From: Aedes albopictus
Lineage: Eukaryota > Arthropoda > Insecta > Diptera > Culicidae
Length of the DNA: 64,000 nt
Assembly (NCBI RefSeq): GCF_035046485.1
Contig: NC_085137.1
Coordinates: 343,904,505-343,968,504, forward strand
Reading direction: 5' to 3'
In this document: positions 1-10,798 of the stretch, in pieces
How the letters are laid out: the number at the start of each line of letters is the position of its first letter
Numbering within the stretch: position 1 is the stretch's first letter
Notes under the pieces: model-generated
The model's input: only the letters and a program-made list of their open reading frames with translations
Databases searched by the model: none
What the model was told of the DNA's origin: nothing
Made by a program: the position numbers and the translations under genes

Positions 1-440
1 CATCTCAGTCTAAGTATAGTAAACCGGACGGGATGTGTAATTTGAAATGGAATTCTCTCGTGGGAACTTTATCATTGTGAACGCACCCTCGGTTTACACG
101 CGCGCACACGGTGACTAAGGGAAGTGCTTTGTCTATCGTTTCCGTTCGTTCCCGTCCTGAATGTGTGTGCGCGTTACGTAAGGATGGGTCTAATCCACCA
201 CCCGCCAAAGATGGACTAGTGTTATTCGTCGATTTACTTCCGTCCGAAGTCTAGTTCCAGCTTCCACGTTGTGCTTGGAAACCGGGATGATTTGATCATT
301 CCACACCAACGGAGTATGCAGGTATGGGCAAGAACGTCAAGTGATATTTACATTGTGAATGTAATCAACACAAAATGGGAAACCATTCATTCATTAGTAT
401 AGTAAAAGCTCAAATCGCGCTCTAAAAAAGACAACAACAT
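1..440. other. Single-copy-looking DNA, no gene seen
   Basis: Mixed-composition sequence with no terminal repeats, tRNA-like boxes or transposase similarity that I can see. The only open frame (minus strand, 5-208) has no recognisable protein features. It may be intronic or intergenic. Confidence 0.4.
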
Positions 441-441
441 C

Positions 442-472
<31 letters not shown>

Positions 473-486
473 ATGATGATGACGAC
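442..486. repeat. (GAT)n microsatellite
   Basis: About nine uninterrupted GAT units, one interruption (TTAT), then GATGAT and GACGAC variants. A simple trinucleotide microsatellite. Confidence 0.95.
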
Positions 487-550
487 AACAAGGGAGAGGA
501 CTGTATACGAAATATCAGTGTACGCCTTCTTTAGCCAAATCAAAGGCATA

Positions 551-640
551 TTGGAAGGATCTTTCACCGAGAATTCCTTCCGGCATTCTTACAAGTATTC
601 ATCCTGAGATCTATTCAGGTACTCCTCATGGATTTTTTCA
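551..640. repeat. Degenerate 12-bp repeat tract, 5' part
   Basis: Imperfect units of the GGATTCCTYCRG type. The tract resumes right after the foldback element ending at 1853, so the two TA-elements at 643-1853 look inserted into one pre-existing 12-bp repeat tract. Confidence 0.55.
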
Positions 641-642
641 TA

Positions 643-835
643 CAGTGTATCAAACAATTGTCTGTACAGCAATTTTTTGGTCAAAATAGTTTTTAATTGA
701 AATGTTTATAACTTTTTTATACGTCAATCAAAAACGTTGAAATTTTGATCAATCATAACCCATATATTAAAGCTTCATTGGTAAAATTTTGAGCGAGATC
801 GAATAAGTTTTCTGAATAGCTTAATCATGTCAAAA
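643..835 (+). mobile_element. Truncated copy of foldback TA-element
   Basis: Begins CAGTGTATCAAACAATTGTC directly after a TA (641-642) and matches the left arm of the complete element starting at 910, with scattered substitutions. Similarity fades near 835, so only one end is present. TIRs starting CAGTG after TA are usual for Tc1/mariner-type elements. Confidence 0.75.
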
Positions 836-909
836 TAATAGTCAGTCGTCCTTCTGCCAAAAAATCTCAACAACAACCAAGGATGGGAACACTCACTTGC
901 CAAGAGCTA

Positions 910-1853
910 CAGTGTATCAAACAATTGTCCGTACAGCAATTTTTTGGTCAAAATAATTTTTCATTTAAATGTTTATAACTTTTTTATACATCAATCAAAA
1001 ACGCTGAAATTTTGACCAATTATGACGCATATATTAATACTCCATTGGTAACATTTTGAGTGAGATCGAATAGGTTTTCTGAAAGTTATAGAGCTTTTAG
1101 TAAAACTTATAAAATTTTTGTACACATTTTTAAAACATTATATCTCAATATGTACTTGATGGAAGTTTTTCAATTTTTTTTTGTGTTACAGCTTATACCT
1201 ATGGCTTTCATATGCAGCTTCGTTTAAGGTTTCATATTAACTACAAAACATATGAAATATCTGTATATGTTCAGAGTGTCATTTGGAAATTTATCAAATT
1301 TTGATCAATAAAAGTGCCAAGTGTTTTCAACTTTTTTAAACTCTCTTGAAGTATTTTTATACAGGACCTACTAAACTACATATGAAGAGTAGGTCCTATA
1401 GATTTTTCGTTCAGTTAATGCACTTTTATTGATGGAAAACGTTTGGCAGATTATATGTACAAAATATGGTAAATTTTAAAACATCGTCAACTACACACGC
1501 ACATTTTTTATATTTTTTGTAGTGTATATTAAACCCTAAACATGGCTGCATATGAAAGCCTTAGATATAAGATGTAACACAAAAAAAAAATGAAAAAAAA
1601 TCATCGAGTACATATTGAGATATAATGTTTTGAAAATGTGTTCAAAAATCTTATAAGTTTTACAAAAAGTTCTATAACTTTCAGAAAACTTATTCGATCT
1701 CGCTCAAAATTTTACTAACGGAGCTTCAATATATGATTCATGTTTGGTCAAAATTTCAGCGTTTCTGATTGACGCATAAAAAAGTTATTAACATTTAAAT
1801 GAAAAATTATTTTGACAAAAAATTTGCTGTACGGACAATTGTTTGATACACTG
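910..1853. mobile_element. Foldback Tc1/mariner-type MITE, 944 bp, TA target
   Basis: Left end CAGTGTATCAAACAATTGTC; right end is its inverted complement ending CACTG at 1853. TA dinucleotides flank both ends (908-909, 1854-1855). The inverted arms extend several hundred bases, far beyond a short TIR: the signal near the gagatcgaata motif, the AT-rich stretch and the region around catatgaaagc all reappear inverted. No transposase frame exists, so it is non-autonomous. Family assignment rests on TA duplication and CAGTG ends only. Confidence 0.85.
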
Positions 1854-1855
1854 TA

Positions 1856-3480
1856 GATTCTTCCAGAGATTCCATGATTTCTTCTTTGATTCCCGCCGAG
1901 ATTTTTTATGGTTTTCTTTCAGGGTTTTTTCTGGGATACCATAAGTGACTTCTCTCAGGATTCCTTTAGGGATCTCCGCCGGGATTGATTAACGGGGTTT
2001 TACCAAGATTGCGTCATAGGTTTCTCCGCGATTCTTCCTTGATTTCCCCGGGATTCCTTAAGGGATTCATTTCGGACGTTCCTCTGGGATTTCCTCCGGG
2101 ATTCCTCCCGGAATTACATGAAACGTTTAACGTTTGCAAGAGTAGAGTATCTTCCGGGGGTTTGAGGCTTTGGGTTTTAAACACCCCCCCACCCCTTACC
2201 AGTGCTTGCCTAGTGTATGCGCCCCTACGCCTTTTGCCGAAATTGGGAAAAATCCCTCCCCTGACGCCACTTCTGAGCACAAGCCTGCTGCCAATTTATG
2301 CAGGGATTCTTCCAACGTTTATTCCCACGATTCTTACAGGGTTTTCTTCCAGGATTCCAATTGATATTCATTCCTTGATTTCTCCCAGGATTCCTTACGG
2401 CTGGATCTTTCTAGGATTTTTTTCATTTTTTCCCGTGATTTCCAAGGAGATTTCTCGTGTTTTTTTTGGATTTTCGTTAGGAATTTATTCCAGTATTTCT
2501 TTTGGGATTCCACCCGAGACTTCTCAATGATTTCTTTAGCGATCCTTTCAGAGATCCTCCCAGGATTTTTTTTGAAGAGATATCATCAGACTCCTTCTGG
2601 GATTTACACAGGGATTTCTCTCGGGATTATTTCAGGATTGTTGTCCATGACTCAGGATTTCTGCCAAGCTTCCTTCGGAGATTTCTTCATAACTGTTCCT
2701 GGGTTATCTCCCGGGATTAGTTTAGTGACTTTTCCGGGCTACCTTTGAGGAGTCGCTCCTAAATTCCTTCAGGAATTACTTCCTTGGTTTCTCCAATGAC
2801 TCCTATGGAGCAGAGATTTTTCTGTATTATACAGGATTTCGAGCATTTGAACAGATTGCGTTTTGTACGAAATACATTTTTTGAGCAAGTGAAGCAATTT
2901 ATTATCGTACAGCTCAGAAATAAAAAAAAAACATCCAACAGCCGTGCTACAAGAATTATTTCGTTAGGTCTCACGGGTTTACCTTCTGAGATTTATTCCG
3001 AGATTCTTTCGGTGACTTTTTTGAAGATTCCCTCGGGCTTTCTTGAGACATTTTTCTTGGGAATGCCTAATTTATTTCTCTCGGAATTTCTTTACGGATT
3101 TCCCCGGGGTTCCTCCCGGCATTCTCTAGTTCATATATATGGGGCTTAATCGATTCCGGCATTTTTTCAGGTATTCCTTCCGAGATTTATTTGGGAATTT
3201 CTGCGGAGATTTTTACTGGATTTTTGCTCTCTTTTAATGATTTTCCCAAGAATTCTTTAAGGATTCCTCCAGATGTTCCTTCCTAGATTTCTACTGGGAT
3301 TCCATAAGGGATTTCTTCTGAGATTCCTACCAAGATTCCTTTCGAGATTCCCCCAGGATTTTCTAAGGGAATTCCCTTGACATTTTTTCATGTAATATTC
3401 CTCTCATCCCTTGCGATATTCCTCCTAGGATTTCTCTCAGAATTCTCCCTCACACTGGATTCCTCCAAATAATATTCCTG
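1856..3480. repeat. Long degenerate 12-bp tandem repeat tract
   Basis: Units approximating GGATTCCTYCRG follow each other in 12-base steps, well seen at 2040-2115 and 2300-2750. Two short non-repeat islands (about 2120-2290 and 2790-2985) interrupt it. As 12 is divisible by three, stops are avoided over long stretches and the tract yields several long open frames with four-residue periodicity (PGFL, KGFI and so on). These frames are artefacts, not genes. Confidence 0.8.
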
Positions 3481-3539
3481 GAACTCCAACGAGGATTACT
3501 ATATGTGGAGAAGAAGGGGATACTTCAATAATACAACGA

Positions 3540-3720
3540 GACATGTGCATAAATTATCCTGCAAATCGAAAGCCACATTTTTCCGTGTTGGACAGATTTT
3601 TAAATTTGATTATACACTGGAACCTCTTTTTATGCACATGGCTGGGACTGCATAAATTAAAAATGTGCATAAATTAAAGAAGGCATAAAAAGAGGGAAAT
3701 TTATGCATAAATTAGGTTTG
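3540..3720. repeat. Relic with repeated GCATAAATTA motif
   Basis: GCATAAATTA or close variants occur four to five times. CCTCTTTTTATGCAC near 3632 has an inverted partner GCATAAAAAGAGG near 3685, suggesting decayed terminal repeats of a small inverted-repeat element. No clear target duplication. Confidence 0.45.
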
Positions 3721-3774
3721 GGCTTTAATTAGAGAAACTAGTTCGCGAGAACAGGTCTTGCTCCTGAGCAGTTG

Positions 3775-4790
3775 AGGTGGGGCTAAGGGGGTTTCCAGAA
3801 AGTTCCCAGAGAGCCCAAAAAGGGGGTTCCAAGGAGCTTCAGTTTCGTTTTAAGAGGTTGTTTCAGGGGATTTGAGTAGCCTTTTAAGGTTGTTCTCTCA
3901 AGATTTTTTGGTGTTTTCATGGGATTACGGGAAATTCTGGAGTATTTCAGTAGTATTAAGTGGGTTTCATTTGCGTTCAAGGAGCTCTAGGGGCAATTCA
4001 AGGGATCTCATGAGCCTTTAAAGAGCGTTGCAAGAGGTTTAAGGGGCGTTTTCAGGTATTTCAGAGTCAGCTCTGAAACTTCCTGAAATGCCTCAAAAAT
4101 CCCCTTTAAACCCCCCAGGGACCCCATGTAACGCACCTAAGAGTCTTCGAAAGCCCTGAGAACTCCACCGCAATGCTTCCGTAACACCTCTGAATCCCCG
4201 AAAATGCTCTAAAACACCTTGAAATGCCTCCAATATACCCCTTAAACCCCCTCAAACCCCCTCAAACCCCATGTAACGCACCTGTGATGCTCAGAACCCC
4301 CCGAAAACTCCTCCGTAACGCTTTTGTAACGCCTCTTAATCACGCCGAAAATGGTCTGAAACATTCAAAAATGCCTCCAAAATCCCCCTTAAACCTCCTC
4401 GGACCCCATGTAACGCACCTGAGAGGCTCCACACCCCCCGAAAACTCCTCCGTAACGCCTCTTAATTATGCAAAAAAATGCTCTGAAACGTACTGAAATG
4501 CCTTCGAAATCCCCCTTAAACCCCCTCGGACCCCATGTAACGCACCTGAGCGGCTTCGAACACCCCGAAAACTCCTCCGTAACGCCTCTGAGCCACGCCG
4601 AAAATGGGCAAAAATATCCTAAAATGCCTAAAAAATCATAATACAAAACTCCTAAAAACGCCTCCGTAACGCCTCTGAAACCAGCCTAAAATGCTTTGAG
4701 ACTTTTTGATATGACTCTGAAACCCCATTAAGACCCACTTGGACCCCAAGTTACGCATATGAGACCTTCGGAAACACACAAAAACGAACC
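3775..4790. repeat. Minisatellite of about 127-145 bp units, with inverted half
   Basis: The landmark ACCCCATGTAACGCACC recurs at 4121, 4266, 4403 and 4530 (spacings 145, 137, 127), with a decayed copy at 4743. Each unit also has a CTCCGTAACGCCTCT segment and AAATGCTCTGAAAC. Sequence from 3775 to about 4065 appears to be diverged material of the same family in the opposite orientation, meeting the forward array at an imperfect palindrome near 4050-4090. Open frames here follow the repeat and are not coding. Confidence 0.75.
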
Positions 4791-4834
4791 TGTAACCTTC
4801 CTTTGCTCTTCTCTGTAAACATGCAACAACAAAA

Positions 4835-4945
4835 ACCAACTTTTAATCATATTTTTTTTTTCTAAATATTAATCAATTCTCACAAATTTTTGGTGAAAGT
4901 CTCTTATTCAAAAAGCTCTCGAACAACCTTGACATTGTTTTGCGA
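4835..4945 (-). mobile_element. Fragment of the GTGGGGCAAAAGTTCGA element
   Basis: Resembles internal parts of the elements at 36818-37737 and 44113-45059: AAAAACCAAC..TTT, ATCAATT, a TTTTTGG..GAAAG block and CGAACAACCTTGACA occur in the same order. No ends remain. Confidence 0.6.
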
Positions 4946-4949
4946 TTAA

Positions 4950-5175
4950 CCGATAACTGACTTGGGTTGCACTCCACCACAACCTAAGGGGAGTCCGCAG
5001 TGGCGTCTCTCATCTCTTCAATGGATGCTGATAAGAGCAATCTGTTAGCAGAGAACGAGATCTTGGATGCTTTGAGAAGAGATGTTGGCAATAGGGGTTC
5101 AGGTATCTGTGGGTTTATGGATAGATTGTACTTCCCGAAGTTTTTATCTGATTCGTGGTTGTGAGATCTGCAACA
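4950..5175. other. Unassigned sequence, possible TE relic
   Basis: No recognisable gene. Its last 24 bases (5150-5173) recur at 6862-6885, so at least the end belongs to a dispersed repeat. Confidence 0.35.
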
Positions 5176-5690
5176 GACGGGCTTGGTGGCCTAGTGGCTA
5201 CCGCTTCTGATTCGTATGCAGAAGGTCATGGGTTCAATCCCTGGCCCGTCCTTTTCATCCTACTTTGTATCTTTCTATCCACTTTCTCTCGCTCTCTCTT
5301 CTCTACATATACAACTCATGGTATATTCATATGTTCATAGCCATCGCTAGAACCAGAAACGAATTGAAAAAAAGTCGTTTCCCTCCCTTCCAACTTCCAA
5401 TCACAGCACAGTGTATATAACGCCTATAAGTTATGCAACCAAAGCGTGCTGTGCCGCTTGACCTTATTCACCTTATTCACCACACAATCTATCACGGATA
5501 CTATAAATAACCCTATCCATGGATCGCATCACCGACCCAACGGTGACTCCCAGATCTCCCATCCTTTCCGTCTAACAAATACCCCAGTCCGTGCGGGTTG
5601 TGGGGACGCAGAGTGCTCTCGGTCTCTAGTAGCAACAACCAGTACACTCTAACATTCCTTTCCCTTCCCAGCTGACTATAAGGACTTGGC
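5176..5690 (+). mobile_element. tRNA-derived SINE (5' tRNA-like head at 5176-5250)
   Basis: GACGGGC (5176-5182) pairs exactly with GCCCGTC (5244-5250), giving a 7-bp acceptor-like stem. An A-box-like TGGCCTAGTGGCTACC and a B-box-like GGTTCAATCCC lie between. The anticodon arm keeps a CTTCT/AGAAG stem but the loop is too large for a functional tRNA, so this is a SINE head rather than a tRNA gene. A pyrimidine-rich non-tRNA body follows; its 3' limit is uncertain. Confidence 0.6.
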
Positions 5691-5763
5691 CGGCGCCGTT
5701 ATTGATCAAATATGCATGAGCTGCTAAAATTGCACTTTGAGAATAAGTGGAATGTCCCAGCCC

Positions 5764-6756
5764 CTAGGGGCGGGACAGCTCCTAATACCGCCGCTAATAC
5801 CGTCTAATAAATATTAGTTTCCTAATCTTTCCGTTCACAGAATCATTTATTGTGTAGTATGTCATGACGGGTTGTCTCTGATTTTCTCCAATTTGTTCAA
5901 TTAAAATTCCAATTCCTGTTGAATATTTCAGCTGTGAAAAAATAGCTTCAAATACGCTAGAGAGTTGATGGCTTTAGAAAAACCGTGTAACTGACCGTGG
6001 AAAAATCTAGAAGGAGGCTTCAGCAGATGTTATTAGATGCGATTTCAATATACGTTTAAGGCATAAAGCTCGTGGAAACTTATAATTTCTAATGTAGATA
6101 TTCAAACAACTGAAATGAAAAGAAACACTGAAATGAACAGTTAACTACATTTTTAAAACTTCTATTTAGAACGGTTTGTTTCTCAATGTTTGCCAATAAA
6201 CCATATGCAAAAAAGCTTCTATAACGAGAAAAATAGGCAATAACAGGATGGGGAACATTGCTACCAATGAAAATTTGCGCTCCAATGTCTCTTCGAGCTT
6301 GGATGCCACTGCTAGTTTCAGATTGTAGAGGTAAGCTTATATTGGTCATAAAATATTGATCCGCAGGAGGACTTACGGTATTGTAAGTATCAGTTGGAAT
6401 GGCCTGTGTTCTTATAGAAACACACTTTTGGGACGTAGATGTAAGTGCGAGGTTCCACAATAAACCATTTTTTTTTTCCTCCCCTGTTGGGGAAATTAAG
6501 CCACTGCGTCCAATAGGCTGCACTTTTGTGGCAATAAACCATAGATATGCAACTAATTTCGATTTACTTTTATGATAATATTCATTCATGCAATCACGAT
6601 GAAAGCACGCATTTCTTGTTTTTGACATTTTAAATCAGCCTAAGTAGTTCAAGGCTTACTTCGTTCAAAAATGGATTTCTTCTGGGATTAATATCTCCCA
6701 ATACCTCTAATACTGCTTAATACCGCTAATGAATATTAGAGCTGTCCCGCCCCTAG
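5764..6756. mobile_element. Inverted-repeat DNA transposon, 993 bp, 8-bp duplication
   Basis: Perfect 18-bp terminal inverted repeats CTAGGGGCGGGACAGCTC (5764-5781 and complement at 6739-6756). Both sides carry the same 8 bp, CCCAGCCC (5756-5763 and 6757-6764). Eight-base duplications are typical of hAT and P elements; this GC-rich duplication lacks the T and A at positions 2 and 7 common in hAT targets, so P-like origin is also possible. Subterminal CTAATAC-type motifs are present at both ends. It carries one 179-residue minus-strand ORF but no recognisable transposase. Confidence 0.85.
6089..6628 (-). CDS. Uncharacterised ORF (179 aa) inside the 8-bp-TSD transposon
   Basis: The longest uninterrupted frame in the element at 5764-6756, starting at an ATG in an AAAATGTC context. 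I do not recognise the protein. Residues 8-16 read C-x4-C-x-N (ACFHRDCMN), the spacing found at the start of THAP zinc fingers, which occur in P-type transposases; the downstream C-x2-H half and the FHxFP-like motif are not visible, so the resemblance is weak. There is no signal peptide or clear membrane segment; the middle is rich in S/T and P. It could be a truncated transposase exon, a captured host fragment, or a chance frame in AT-rich DNA. Being enclosed by intact TIRs and free of stops over 540 bases is the main argument for reporting it. Confidence 0.3.
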   Translation of the reverse strand: MSKTRNACFHRDCMNEYYHKSKSKLVAYLWFIATKVQPIGRSGLISPTGEEKKNGLLWNLALTSTSQKCVSIRTQAIPTDTYNTVSPPADQYFMTNISLPLQSETSSGIQARRDIGAQIFIGSNVPHPVIAYFSRYRSFFAYGLLANIEKQTVLNRSFKNVVNCSFQCFFSFQLFEYLH

Positions 6757-6765
6757 CCCAGCCCC

Positions 6766-7340
6766 CTTATTCAGTTGGATCTCAGTGCAACTGGTACCAG
6801 TTCAGATCAATCACGGAGGAGCAACCATTGACATGTATAGTCAGAATTGATCGTTTTGATCGATTCGTGGTTGTGAGATCTGCAATCGACGGAGTGACCT
6901 TAACTTTCTTAGTAAAGTCACTCTCAACGTATTTACGTCAGAATTGTACTACATACTATGCTGAGCAGTTGGTACGCGATGTCCTCGTTCTATATCGTTA
7001 ATATCCACAGCAAGACGCTGCACAGTAGACCTGGCAGCCTCTTTTCTTGTATTGCATCTCCGATGTGCTGCTCAGAGTTTAAAATTTTCATTTTCAATGA
7101 GTGAAATTCAACGTGAATTTTGAAAATTCTCAACAGAGGGATCAAAATATAATTCATTTTGGTGAATGAATTTTTCTTACCAATTCATTCATATTTCTGT
7201 CACTGTCAAGTTTCACTTAGAAATATAACTGAACCGTAACTCTCGATTATACTTCCAATCACCTCAAAACCTCAAAATAAATGACAAGAAAAATTATAGA
7301 AATATTAGATTCCATCATTTTCCAGTATTTTTTCTATGAA
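6766..7340. other. Unassigned sequence
   Basis: No gene seen. Contains the 24-base segment (6862-6885) shared with 5150-5173 and a run of ATTCAT-like inverted motifs around 7150-7190. Confidence 0.35.
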
Positions 7341-7343
7341 TAT

Positions 7344-7412
7344 GTAGACTATTTATAGTCTAGATTCGTATTCGTATTCGTATTCGTGTAGACTATTTAT
7401 AGTCTAGATTCG
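7344..7412. repeat. Short tandem duplication with ATTCGT spacer units
   Basis: GTAGACTATTTATAGTCTAG occurs twice, separated by several ATTCGT hexamers. Each copy is itself a near-palindrome (AGACTAT/ATAGTCT). Confidence 0.85.
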
Positions 7413-7569
7413 TGATTATAAGATCTCAAGCTTTCAAAGGCTTGCAAATGAATGCGTTAATGGAGATAATAGATGGTACTCTCATCAAACTGGACAATTT
7501 TTTGTTGTGACCTGTGTTGTGGACTATGATTCTATTTCGTACAAGACACTAAGTGCAACATTGATGCTC

Positions 7570-8745
7570 TCACGATTCTGCTAATGTGACACAATTTTTG
7601 AAGAAATCTCTACTGATGTTTCTAAACAATTCTTGGAAAACTGATGAAGTATCTAAAGATATTTAAAAACTTAAGAAGGAATCACTAGAGCAAATTTTAA
7701 ATTTACTTCTGAAGAAATTTCAAATAAACTTTTGAAAAAAAATGTTTAGAGCCAAAAAGGTGTTTTTTTTTCTGAAAATTCCTAAGGAAATCGAAAGTAA
7801 AATATTTGGAGTAATACCTGAGAGGAATCTCTTTGGAAAACCCGTAACAGAATAATTAAAATTCCCAAAAGATTTTTCAATGAATTCTTGAATCAATGAA
7901 GAAGTTTTCAAAGGAATCCCAGAAAAAAAAAGTCTGAAGTAACCTTTGAGAGATTTTTTTAAAGGCCTTTGAATAAACTGGAGGAATCCTTTCAAAAAAA
8001 TATGGAAGATTCCTTGGGAGAAAATTAAGGCCTGTTAAAGGGATCCTTGAATTCATTTCTAGAAGATCCATTTCTTAAAGGTATATGTGAAGAAATCCCT
8101 AAAAAAAATCTTAATAGAATCTCTGAAAGAGTTTATCAAAAAACACTGAATTTTTGAAGCAATACTTAGAGAAATTTTAAATAAATCTCAGGAAAAAAAA
8201 TCAAAAGATAACTTTTTAAAATTTTACGAAAGAGTTCTGGTATTTTTATTTCCTATATAAACCCGTGGAAATTTTTTCAAAAAAAAAATTCCCAAGGCAT
8301 TTCTGAAAGAATCCATGGAGAATTTTCAATAAAGTTCGTAAAATGTTTTATAATGGGCTATAAATTTCACAAGGCATTTCTGAAAAGTCCCGAAAAGTAT
8401 GTGAAAAAACATGAATGTGTTTCTGGAGCAAGATTTACTAATATTTGTTTTTTTTTCTTAATTTCGTGGAACATTTTCTTACTAAATTCCTTGAAGGGTT
8501 TACTAAAGGAATTCATGCAACAATTGCAGAAGCAATCCATCAAAAACTTTCTTAAGGAATTCTTGAGAGAATTAAAAAAAAATAAAATATGTTTCAAAAA
8601 TCTCTAGCTGAATTTCTCAAAAACTTCTTGAAGGATTTTTTCAAGATATCTTCGGAAGAAGTTCTGAAGGAATTCTGAGAGCAATTTTATAAGGTTTCCC
8701 ATGAAGATTTTGCAGATGAATCCCTGGAAGACTTTTTAAGAGATG
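7570..8745. repeat. Degenerate 12-bp repeat tract, AT-rich, inverse orientation
   Basis: Units of the GAAGAAATCCCT/GGAATTC type on the plus strand, the complement of the tract at 1856-3480 and more decayed. The open frames at 7720-8071 and 8353-8607 on both strands come from this periodicity. Confidence 0.65.
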
Positions 8746-8779
8746 GCGCGTACGTAATTGGCTGATGGCGCAAAATAAT

Positions 8780-8960
8780 ATGGGGTAACACTTCAGTTAG
8801 TATCGGTTGATGGATAAAAGGACGAAAGTCTACAAGTTGAGGCACAAAAGTTCCAAAAACAAAATGTGGAATGGATACGAAATTGAAATAGACAAAATAG
8901 CTAGGAGGAGTGTTTCATTTACAAGAAAAAACTTTTTTTTTGGTTCATTACCCTCAATTC
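8780..8960. repeat. Degenerate AAAAGG(T)CGAAAGG-type repeat
   Basis: Low-complexity phrases such as GGATAAAAGGACGAAAG and GGCACAAAAGTTCC. A pyrimidine-rich counterpart (TTTTGTCC, ACCTTCTGTCC) lies at 9385-9455 beyond the SINE, so the SINE seems to have entered this repeat. Confidence 0.4.
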
Positions 8961-8984
8961 CGTTTTGTAATAATAGTTCTTCTT

Positions 8985-9205
8985 AGTGGACTTCGCGGAG
9001 GTGCGGCTAGGACGTCAGCCATCTAGGCGTTTCGTAAGCCTCGGAATGTGGGTTCGATTCCCACTCCAGTCGGGGAAAACCTTCCGTGAAACTGAAAACT
9101 CTCCACTGGACTACTGGGTACTATTTGTGTAGTCCGTTGTCTAATGTTAGTGCTTGTTCAAAATGTACAACCCCTGGTTTAACACCGTGTAGTTTCTTTT
9201 TTAAT
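8985..9205 (+). mobile_element. tRNA-derived SINE (Feilai-type, family 1)
   Basis: A-box-like GGTGCGGCTAGGACG and B box GGTTCGATTCC (about 9051-9061), followed by the conserved body CCACTCCAGTCGGGGAAAA and an ACTACTGGGTACTATT segment. Same family as 28806-29016 (inverse) and 36567-36785. Confidence 0.8.
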
Positions 9206-10794
9206 CAACAATATTAGCGAGTGCCTTCCTTTTCCATCTCTCTTTTTCACGTGTTTTTTAGGAGAGTAGGTAAGAAAAAAGAAAAAAGTAACCACGCCAA
9301 TACATACAGACTGTTCTTAGAATGAAAATATTTTAAAAAATGATGTTTCTTCTTTAATCAAACAGCCTTTGGAATAATCCTCTTGATTTTTGTCCATTCC
9401 ACCTTTTCCATTAAATGTTTTGTCCCTTCAACCTTCTGTCCATCGACCTTCTATCACAGATTCGTGAATATCAACCAAGAACGAATATTACTCCTCTTTA
9501 TCACTCTAGTAACTACCCTGTCACTTCTTCCGTGCGCATTATCGAAATGCCATTGTTGCGTAATGCCAAGCAGTAATGGTAGCAAGTGTTCCGGTTCCCA
9601 CTCGTCCTTTTCGTAATGCACGCTACGACCATTTACTGAGATGCTGAAACACGTTCGTCGTCAAATATGCTAGTTCCTAGTGTCGACGTCTCATCGTTCG
9701 CTCAATTATCGGAACACGTCGCATTATTCATACTATGCAGGATAATTTCTGCTAGCAAAAATAAATATTGAATCTCACACTCCATAAGGCACGGAAATGC
9801 AGCGAAAGTTCTCTCCTTCACACTTGTAGCAGCAGCAGCAGTGCGCATCTCGTCCGGCACGACTGAGGAACGTCATTGTCTTCGCCAAGTGGCCCCATTA
9901 CAGTCGTTAATCTTGTTCACTTGAAGCCCCTTCGTAATATGCACCCCGGTCTGTCTCGTACAAATGATTCAGTACAAGTTATCATTTTTAGATGCTGGTC
10001 TTGGGTTGGGTGACGACGGCGACGACGATGGCCAGGACGAAGCTTTAAAGTCAAATCCCAAGTCATCTTTGCCCAGTTTGGAAAGCTAACTCCGTTCCCG
10101 AAGCGTGTATATTTACCCAACAGGACTTGAATTATCCTAAAGCAACAAGGAACAGTAGAGTCATTCGATCCAGCATCAGGGGGACCCGGGTCCATGGACT
10201 CGGCACTCCGTGCCGTTCGACCTCATATCGAAGCCCGCCCAGTCGGTAGGTAGCCAGAGCCACCCTCCGCCTTCGTGCATCTCGAGATGGAGCAACCACG
10301 GCGGAAGCACATCACGCTCGGCACACAGTTTTATTATATTTATGAAGTCTCGTGATAATAACTATATCATATTTATGAAATTATGTTTCCTTGTGCAAGC
10401 ACACTTCTATGCTGCTCGGTGGATCAACTTGGATATCGTCACATTTCAGCGATTCCCAAATGGGTTTGTGAATGCTGCTGGGAAATCACACTTTTGTAAT
10501 GCTTTTGGGATGATTGAAGGGGCTATTGTTTTTGAAAGCATGTCATATATTGTTCTTTCCTTTGGTAATTCAGAATAATCTCACCAGTCAATATTCTGAT
10601 AAAAGATTTTCAGCAGAGAAAGTTCATCATAACATTAACCAAGTAATTACATTAAAAAACAAATATATTGTTTATCAAGGATTGACAATGTGTTCAATTT
10701 TGTCGGATAAAAAAAATCCTTGCAATCTTTGGACACGACTAGTATTGGCACAAACTTGCTTCGCGTTCTACTGACCGTTGCATGAAACCATTGC
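9206..10794. other. Mostly single-copy-looking DNA
   Basis: No confident gene. Contains the pyrimidine-rich repeat at 9385-9455, a short CAG run near 9833, a GAC-rich stretch near 10013-10030 and a duplicated TATTTATGAA motif at 10335-10380. Open frames here (for example 10210-10578) show no domain or codon signal that convinces me. Confidence 0.4.
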
Positions 10795-10798
10795 ATAT

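Noticed and set aside
1985..2748. Long plus-strand open frames (181, 72 and 73 residues)
   Set aside because: They lie in the 12-bp repeat; the period is a multiple of three, giving four-residue protein periodicity in several frames at once. No domain.
5176..5250. Possible tRNA gene
   Set aside because: Acceptor stem pairs well but the anticodon loop is oversized and a SINE body follows.
10210..10578. 122-residue plus-strand ORF
   Set aside because: Starts in a GC-rich and ends in an AT-rich segment, no domain, no conserved context.
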